From Acidobacteriota bacterium (GTDB lineage Bacteria > Acidobacteriota > Terriglobia > UBA7540), in NCBI GenBank assembly GCA_021827245.1, contig JAKAWN010000062.1, positions 1 to 21,336 of the forward strand: 21,336 nt of DNA. Reading direction: 5' to 3'. A program made the translations under genes and the position numbers. Shown here in pieces: positions 16,643-21,336 of the stretch. A model generated the notes under the pieces. It had not been told where the DNA came from. It was given only the letters and a program-made list of their open reading frames with translations, and made no database searches. Every line of letters begins with the position of its first letter. Position 1 is the stretch's first letter.

Positions 16643-17122
16643 ATGGCCAGGATCACCGAACTCCTCGTGAACGGGAAGCGCCACGCAATCGACGCCGATG
16701 CGGAAGACTCGCTGCTGAACGTCTTGCGTGACCAGATGGGGCTCACCGGAACCAAATTCGGATGCGGCGAAGGCGAGTGCCGCGCCTGCACGGTGCTGAT
16801 GGACGGAAAGCCCGTCCATTCCTGCCTGACGTCCGCAGCCGAAGCCGCCAACAAAAAGATCACCACCATCGAAGGCCTGGCCCAGAACGGCCGCCTGCAT
16901 CCCGTGCAACAGGCCTTTCTCGACGTTCAGGCGTTGCAATGCGGCTACTGTACTTCCGGCATGATTATGATGGCCGTGTCGCTGCTGCGCGAGCATTCTG
17001 ACCCCAGCGAAAAAGAGATTCGAGAATATATGGAGGGCAACATCTGCCGCTGCGGAACCTATCCGCGCATTGTCGAAGCGATCCGGCGCGCTGCAGCGGC
17101 CATGAAGGAGGTGCCGGGATGA
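16643..17122 (+). CDS. Xanthine-dehydrogenase-family 2Fe-2S subunit (isoquinoline 1-oxidoreductase alpha-like)
   Basis: A 159-residue electron-transfer subunit that passes electrons from the molybdenum site of the large subunit. The plant-type 2Fe-2S site is [14 protein letters not shown] with C41, C46, C49 and a fourth ligand C61; the second cluster uses C100 and C103 (QCGYCTSGM) and C135 and C137 ([12 protein letters not shown]). The length is normal for a separate small subunit. It has no signal peptide, as expected if it is exported with the Tat-signal-bearing large subunit. Its stop overlaps the start of SOD2 by 4 bases (ATGA), a junction normally expected with the large subunit. The start at 16643 has no clear ribosome-binding site. 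The physiological electron acceptor and substrate are unknown. Confidence 0.93.
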   Translation: MARITELLVNGKRHAIDADAEDSLLNVLRDQMGLTGTKFGCGEGECRACTVLMDGKPVHSCLTSAAEAANKKITTIEGLAQNGRLHPVQQAFLDVQALQCGYCTSGMIMMAVSLLREHSDPSEKEIREYMEGNICRCGTYPRIVEAIRRAAAAMKEVPG

Positions 17123-17907
17123 GCAAAGAACGGATTCCGAAAACCGTCATCGGCGAGGCGCCGAATGAAATCCTGGACCCAGACCCCCGTCCGTTTAAGG
17201 TCACACGCCGCGATTTCTTCACCCTGGTTGCCGGCAGTGCGGCCGTCTTGCTGCCACCCGCCAAGGCTGGCGGCAAAGGAGCTGCCAAAGCAAGTGCGAC
17301 GGGGTTTACGCTTCCGCCTCTGCCGTATGCAAGCGATGCGCTGGAACCCTACATCGACAAGATGACGATGGAAATTCACCACGACAAACATCACGGTGCG
17401 TATGTCAATAACCTGAACAAGGCAATCGAGTCAGCGCCCAGCCTGGCGGGCAAAACCGTCGAAGAGCTTCTGGCCGACGATTGCTCAATCGTGCCGGAAA
17501 GCATCCGGACCGCCGTTCGCAACAACGGCGGCGGACACGTCAATCACTCGATGTTCTGGACCATCATGGGACCCAGGAAGGGTGGCCAGCCGACAGGCAA
17601 GCTGGCGGAAGCCATCGAGAGTACCTTCGGCGGGTTCGATCAGTTCAAGGAAAAGTTCAGCGCTGCCGCCATGGGGCGTTTCGGCTCAGGCTGGGCGTGG
17701 CTGGTCAAGGACAATTCCGGCAAGCTCGATATTTATTCGACGGCCAATCAGGACAACCCCCTGATGGAAGGCAAGTTCCCGGTGATGGGGCTCGATGTGT
17801 GGGAGCACGCCTATTACCTGAAATACCAGAACCGGCGTGCCGAGTATGTCCAGGCCTGGTGGAACGTCGTCGACTGGGCAACGGTGGAGAAACGCTTCAC
17901 AGCTTGA
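17119..17907 (+). CDS. Tat-exported superoxide dismutase, Fe/Mn family (SOD2)
   Basis: A 262-residue protein made of two parts. Residues 1-61 are a leader with the twin-arginine motif [12 protein letters not shown] (R30, R31) and a hydrophobic stretch. From residue 63 ([16 protein letters not shown]) it is a complete SOD, about 85% identical to SOD1. Predicted metal ligands are H87, H143, D226 and H230, with Q211 of STANQD indicating Mn-type. Fe/Mn SODs usually lack Tat signals. The leader resembles the start of the large subunit at 18149: both begin MS-K/R and both have RRDF at residues 30-33. GGAGG lies before its ATG, which overlaps the small-subunit stop. It probably removes superoxide made outside the cytoplasm by the molybdenum enzyme encoded around it (inference). 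Confidence 0.93.
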   Translation: MSKERIPKTVIGEAPNEILDPDPRPFKVTRRDFFTLVAGSAAVLLPPAKAGGKGAAKASATGFTLPPLPYASDALEPYIDKMTMEIHHDKHHGAYVNNLNKAIESAPSLAGKTVEELLADDCSIVPESIRTAVRNNGGGHVNHSMFWTIMGPRKGGQPTGKLAEAIESTFGGFDQFKEKFSAAAMGRFGSGWAWLVKDNSGKLDIYSTANQDNPLMEGKFPVMGLDVWEHAYYLKYQNRRAEYVQAWWNVVDWATVEKRFTA

Positions 17908-17947
17908 AACCGTTCTGAAGCCGAAAGCGGCTCGGCGACCGCTTTAG

Positions 17948-18067
17948 CAGGTTGCTGAAAAACGTGTAGCGGCGGCTTTATGCCGCCATACATCGATTGA
18001 AAAGGCTGAAGTTATGGCGACCTAAAGTCGCCGCTACGGCTCAGGCTCTGGATTTTTCAGCAACCTG
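17948..18067. mobile_element. 120-bp MITE-like element with terminal inverted repeats
   Basis: Exact 15-bp inverted repeats CAGGTTGCTGAAAAA (17948-17962) and TTTTTCAGCAACCTG (18053-18067) bound the element, and TTAG occurs directly outside both ends (17944-17947 and 18068-18071), as a 4-bp target duplication would. Inside, two opposed arms start GTAGCGGCG and each folds into its own hairpin (GGCGGC-TTTAT-GCCGCC on the left). It encodes no protein, so any movement would need a transposase supplied elsewhere. Confidence 0.75.
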
Positions 18068-18104
18068 TTAGCGTTCGGCGCGATGCACACGCCTTTAATT
18101 CCGT

Positions 18105-18155
18105 GAAGCGATCCGGCGCGCCGCAGCGGCCATGAAGCAGTCTCACGCATGAGCA
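18105..18155 (+). repeat. Second copy of the small-subunit/large-subunit gene junction
   Basis: Positions 18105-18137 match 17075-17107, the 3' end of the 2Fe-2S gene, at 32 of 33 bases, and ATGAGCA follows after the same 11 bases in both copies, exactly 1,030 bases apart. In the first copy the 11-base stretch holds GGAGG; here it reads CAGTCTCACGC, so the ribosome-binding site is lost. Confidence 0.8.
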
Positions 18156-20293
18156 GAAGGAAAAATCCCGAAACAGTTGTCGAGCCCGAGCGCTACGAGT
18201 TCTCGGAGCTGCCCCTCCACCACTTTGAGCTTGGCCGGCGCGACTTCGTCAAGCTGGTGGGCGGCGGAGTGGCAGTCTTTGCGCTGGCGCCCAAAGGCCT
18301 GGCACAGGAATCCGGCAGACAATTTTTCCGCGTCGAGGAGCAACTGCCCGACAATATCGGCGCCTGGCTGCATATCGGCGGGAACGGCGCGGTGACAGTC
18401 TATACGGGCAAGGCGGAGATGGGCCAGAACATTCGCACTTCGCTGACGGAGGCCGTGGCGCAGGAGCTGCACGTCAAGATTGACACGATTCGCCTGGTAA
18501 TGGGCGATACTAGGCTGACGCCCTTCGACATGGGAACTTTTGGCAGCCGCACTACGCCCACCATGAACAAGCGGCTGCGGCGTGTGGCGGCGACGGCGCG
18601 CGAACTGCTGATCGAACTCGCTGCAAAGCAATGGAACGTTGCTTTCTATGACCTTGTGGCCGAAGATGGCAAGATTCGCGAGCGCAACGGCGACCGCACG
18701 GTCGAATACGCCGAGCTGGCCAAAGGCCATACGCTTGCTAAAGCCGTCATTGAAAACGATCCGCTCACTCCTGCCAGAGATTGGACGATTGACGGAACTT
18801 CCGTCCCCAAGATCAATGGCCGGGAATTCGTGACCGGCGAGCATCGCTATCCATCCGACATCAGCCGGCCGGGCATGCTGTTTGGGAAGATCGTGCGGCC
18901 GGCCGCATTTGGCGCCACGCTTGTCTCGCTGGATGACAGCAAGGCTCGATCCATGCCGGGCGTGGTGGTCGTGCACGACGGCGACTTTGTGGGCGTGGCC
19001 GCGCCCAGCGAATTTGAAGCCGTCAAGGCCGCCGGAGCGATCAAGACCAAGTGGAAAACTGATCCGCAGATTTCCAGCGTGGAACTTTTTGAATACCTGA
19101 AGACCCACGCCCAATCCACCGGCCACGGTGATTACGAAGAAGGATCGATTCAAAAGGGTCTGGCTTCTGCCGTGCATCGCCTGCACGCGACTTACGACAT
19201 CGCCTACATCCAACACGCGCCGCTCGAGCCGCGCGCCGCGGTGGCGGAATGGCAAGACGGCAGACTTACCGTCTGGACCGGGACCCAGCGGCCCTTCGGC
19301 GTGCAGGAGCAACTGGAAGCCGCATTCCACCTTTCGAAAGACAACTGCCGGGTGATTGTTCCCGATACAGGCGGGGCTTACGGCGGCAAGCATACGGGCG
19401 AATGCGCCGTCGAGGCGGCGCGCCTGGCGCGTGCGGCCGGCAAGCCGGTGAAGCGCGTCTGGACCCGCCAGGAAGAATTTACCTGGGCTTATTTCCGCCC
19501 CGCCGGCGTGATTGAAATCCGGAGCGGCGTCAGCGCCGACGGCCTGCTGACGGCGTGGGAGTTTCACAACTATAACTCCGGTGCGGCGGCTATCCGGACG
19601 CCATACTTCGTTCCCAATCAGCACATCCAGTTTTTTCCCGTGGACGCGCCGCTGCGCCAGGGCTCCTACCGCGCGCTGGCCGCCACGGCCAACCACTTTG
19701 CGCGTGAGTCCCACATGGACGAACTGGCGCACAAGGTGAAGATGGACCCGCTCGAGTTCCGGCTGAAGAATCTGAAGAATGAGCGGCTGAAATTCGCTTT
19801 CACCGCCGCAGCGGATGCGTTTGGATGGAAGAATCGCAAGAAATCGCGCGGGCACGGCTTCGGAATGGGCGGCGGTTTTGAGAAAGGCGGCTACGTTGCA
19901 ACCTGCGCCGAAGTGGCCGTGGACCACGGAAGCGTCCGCGTGGTGCGCGTGACCGTCGCCTTCGATTGCGGCGCCGTGGTCAATCCGGACGGGCTGCGCA
20001 ACCAGATCATGGGCGCTAACGTGATGGGCCTGGGCGGCGCGCTGTTTGAGGCCATCAAGTTCGATAACGGACGTATCCTGAACAACACTTTCATCCAGTA
20101 CCGCGTGCCGCGTTTCAGCGACGTTCCCAAGATTGAGGTCGTGCTGATCGACCGCAAAGACCAACCTTCTGCCGGCGCCGGCGAAACGCCCATCTGCGGC
20201 CTCGCTCCCGCGATCGGCAACGCCATCTTCAACGCCACCGGCAAACGCATCCGCTCCATGCCGATGGTTCCGAACGGGCTGAAGAAAGCTTAA
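18149..20293 (+). CDS. Molybdopterin-binding large subunit, isoquinoline 1-oxidoreductase/aldehyde oxidase type
   Basis: A 714-residue catalytic subunit of a molybdenum hydroxylase that would oxidise an aldehyde or N-heterocycle with water as oxygen source. A Tat signal lies at 29-48 (GRRDFVKLVGGGVAVFALAP), so the enzyme should act outside the cytoplasm. Cofactor-binding motifs are GKAEMGQNIRTSLTEAVAQE, TGGAYGGKHTGE, GSYRALAATANHFARE and GFGMGGGFEKGGY, and the catalytic glutamate is E679 in GAGETPICGLAPAIGNAI. The sequence looks complete though slightly short for the group. Its partner is the 2Fe-2S subunit at 16643-17122, but SOD2 and a small mobile element now separate them. It lacks a ribosome-binding site at the usual distance, so translation may be weak or start unusually. 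Confidence 0.93.
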   Translation: MSRRKNPETVVEPERYEFSELPLHHFELGRRDFVKLVGGGVAVFALAPKGLAQESGRQFFRVEEQLPDNIGAWLHIGGNGAVTVYTGKAEMGQNIRTSLTEAVAQELHVKIDTIRLVMGDTRLTPFDMGTFGSRTTPTMNKRLRRVAATARELLIELAAKQWNVAFYDLVAEDGKIRERNGDRTVEYAELAKGHTLAKAVIENDPLTPARDWTIDGTSVPKINGREFVTGEHRYPSDISRPGMLFGKIVRPAAFGATLVSLDDSKARSMPGVVVVHDGDFVGVAAPSEFEAVKAAGAIKTKWKTDPQISSVELFEYLKTHAQSTGHGDYEEGSIQKGLASAVHRLHATYDIAYIQHAPLEPRAAVAEWQDGRLTVWTGTQRPFGVQEQLEAAFHLSKDNCRVIVPDTGGAYGGKHTGECAVEAARLARAAGKPVKRVWTRQEEFTWAYFRPAGVIEIRSGVSADGLLTAWEFHNYNSGAAAIRTPYFVPNQHIQFFPVDAPLRQGSYRALAATANHFARESHMDELAHKVKMDPLEFRLKNLKNERLKFAFTAAADAFGWKNRKKSRGHGFGMGGGFEKGGYVATCAEVAVDHGSVRVVRVTVAFDCGAVVNPDGLRNQIMGANVMGLGGALFEAIKFDNGRILNNTFIQYRVPRFSDVPKIEVVLIDRKDQPSAGAGETPICGLAPAIGNAIFNATGKRIRSMPMVPNGLKKA

Positions 20294-20357
20294 TCTCCGC
20301 CGGCCCGGAACAATTCCCCAGTGACAACATTCGATTTGGGTGTCTCGCCGCTTGTCT

Positions 20358-20936
20358 TTATTTCTTGTCTTCGGCCTGCGCGATCAGTTCCACATCGACA
20401 GTGATTTTGACGTCGTCGCCCACCAGAACTCCTCCGGTTTCGAGGGCCTGGTTCCAGGCGAGGCCGAAATCCTTGCGGTTGATTTTGGTGGTGGCCGAAG
20501 CGCCGACGCGGGTGAATCCCCAGGGATCTTTCATCGGCGGGGTGGGACCCTCGACGTCCAGCGTGACTTCGCGCGTGGTGCCGCGGATGGTAAGGTCACC
20601 GGTTACTTTCAAGCCATCCGAAGTTTTCTCCGCCCGCCTCGATTTGAACGTGATGGCCGGATAGTGCTCGACATCAAAGAAATCGGGGCTTTTGAGGTGG
20701 TTGTCGCGGTCGTGCTCGCGGGTGTTGATCGTGGCTACATCGATGGCCGCCTCGGCGGACAGGGTTTCGGGTTTGCCGGGGTCGAGCGAAACTTTCCCGC
20801 TGACCTTCGTGAACTCCCCCTTGACGTTGGAAATCATCATGTGACGGACGGAGAATTGCGCGTTGGAATGGGCAGGATCAATGTTCCATGTAGTGGTTCC
20901 CGGCTGTTTTGCCGGAGCTTGCTGAGTCTGTGCCAT
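20358..20936 (-). CDS. YceI-family protein (polyisoprenoid-binding-like lipocalin fold)
   Basis: A 192-residue beta-barrel protein. TTTWNIDPAHSNAQFSVRHM at about 13-33 is the family's opening, followed by VKGEFTKVSGKV, INTREHDRDNHLKSPDFFDV, FKSRRAE, DLTIRGTTREVTLDVE and GASATTKINRKDFGLAWN, all in the usual order. Family members bind long isoprenoid or amphiphilic lipids. Many have a signal peptide; this one starts MAQTQQAPAKQ and has none, so it is predicted to be cytoplasmic. GGAGG (minus strand, 20947-20943) supports the start. It is directly downstream of a MarR-type regulator gene on the same strand, with an operator-like palindrome between them, a common pairing for stress- or solvent-responsive genes. 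Confidence 0.93.
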   Translation of the reverse strand: MAQTQQAPAKQPGTTTWNIDPAHSNAQFSVRHMMISNVKGEFTKVSGKVSLDPGKPETLSAEAAIDVATINTREHDRDNHLKSPDFFDVEHYPAITFKSRRAEKTSDGLKVTGDLTIRGTTREVTLDVEGPTPPMKDPWGFTRVGASATTKINRKDFGLAWNQALETGGVLVGDDVKITVDVELIAQAEDKK

Positions 20937-20961
20937 GTTGCACCTCCTGAAACTTAAGATG

Positions 20962-20990
20962 TATCGAAACGAATATCGTTACAACGAATA
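20962..20990. promoter_or_regulatory. Palindromic operator candidate upstream of the YceI gene
   Basis: AACGA-ATA-TCGTT at 20968-20980 is a perfect inverted repeat, flanked by the related half-sites TATCGAAACGA (20962-20972) and AACGAATA (20983-20990). The AT-rich repeat cluster lies in the 70-base gap between the MarR-family gene and the YceI gene, a typical place for a MarR dimer to bind. Assigning it to this MarR protein is inference. Confidence 0.5.
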
Positions 20991-21006
20991 ATTGTGCCCG
21001 GAAAAG

Positions 21007-21336
21007 TCAGGTCTGGCTCGACCGGACCTTTTCGAGCAGGGATGAAAGCTGTTTGAGATCGCGTTCGGTCATGTGGCGGAAAAGCTTGCGTTGCAGTTGT
21101 GCCAATGGCCTGTCCAGTTCCGCGAGGAGCCGCAGACCCGGCCTCGTGATCCGCGCGGTCACCACACGCCGGTCGCGCGCCTCCCGCGAGCGGGTGATCA
21201 GCTTTCGTTTCTCCAGCCGGTCGAGCAGGCGGGTGATGTCCGGATCGTGCGTCACCATGCGCGCGCTCGTTTCGCCGCAGGTAAGGCCATCGGACCCCGC
21301 GCCGCGCAGAATTCGCAGAACGTTGTACTGAGTTGC
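21007..21336 (-). CDS. MarR-family transcriptional regulator (5' end outside the window)
   Basis: A partial gene: 109 codons are visible and the frame stays open to the window edge. Reading in from the edge, QYNVLRILRGAGSDGLTCGE is the start of the winged-helix domain, then DPDITRLLDRLEKRKLITR is the recognition helix and DRRVVTARITRPG the wing, a close match to MarR. The C-terminal helix (MTERDLKQLSSLLEKVRSS) is the dimerisation region. It likely represses itself or the downstream YceI gene in response to a small ligand. An ATG at 21258 lies inside the DNA-binding domain and is not the true start. Confidence 0.9.
   Translation of the reverse strand, partial: ATQYNVLRILRGAGSDGLTCGETSARMVTHDPDITRLLDRLEKRKLITRSREARDRRVVTARITRPGLRLLAELDRPLAQLQRKLFRHMTERDLKQLSSLLEKVRSSQT

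Noticed and set aside
18143..20164. A 673-codon open frame on the minus strand opposite the molybdopterin large subunit
   Set aside because: It is the antisense shadow of a gene with all expected family motifs on the plus strand; its own translation has no domain and is rich in His/Arg/Gly, as antisense frames in GC-rich DNA are.

Overview
The window looks like a chromosomal stretch of a GC-rich bacterium, most likely a member of the Acidobacteriota. This is inferred, not proven, from the mix of Tat-exported molybdenum-hydroxylase and aldo/keto reductase genes, strong AAGGAGG ribosome-binding sites, many genes of unknown function, and intergenic repeats (TTCGTTTT-rich arrays, CCCCTCCGGGG hairpins, TGTAGCGGCG palindromes) of a kind I associate with that phylum. 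I recognised no tRNA, rRNA, CRISPR array or complete insertion sequence.

Layout. Positions 86-3117 (minus): a translationally coupled pair, a zinc-ribbon/TPR membrane protein followed by a ClC chloride transporter with a CBS pair. Positions 3629-5280 (minus): a second ClC gene with an RCK_C-like tail, broken by four in-frame stops and one frameshift. Positions 5700-8778 (plus): four separate genes, namely a membrane PAS protein, a small secreted protein, an unknown 245-residue protein and an exported O-methyltransferase-like protein. Positions 8802-11767 (minus): a dual-specificity phosphatase and Lon protease. Positions 11768-13333: about 1.5 kb without an intact gene, holding a 65/66-bp repeat array, a trio of GC hairpins and a probable gene remnant. 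Positions 13334-14331 (plus): two tandem paralogues of an exported protein with an Sm/SH3-like core.

The most interesting part is 14424-20293 (plus): a promoter, a Tat-exported aldo/keto reductase, a Mn-type superoxide dismutase (SOD1), the 2Fe-2S subunit of a xanthine-dehydrogenase-family enzyme, a second superoxide dismutase (SOD2), a small terminal-inverted-repeat element, and the molybdopterin large subunit. SOD2 lies between the two enzyme subunits. It carries an N-terminal twin-arginine leader resembling that of the large subunit, with RRDF at the same residues 30-33, joined to a SOD domain about 85% identical to SOD1. The small-subunit/large-subunit junction occurs twice, exactly 1,030 bp apart, on either side of SOD2. 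I read this as a recent rearrangement that created an exported SOD inside a periplasmic molybdenum-hydroxylase operon, where it could remove superoxide made by that enzyme.

At the right edge are a YceI-family protein and a MarR-family regulator (minus, cut by the window end), with an operator-like palindrome between them.
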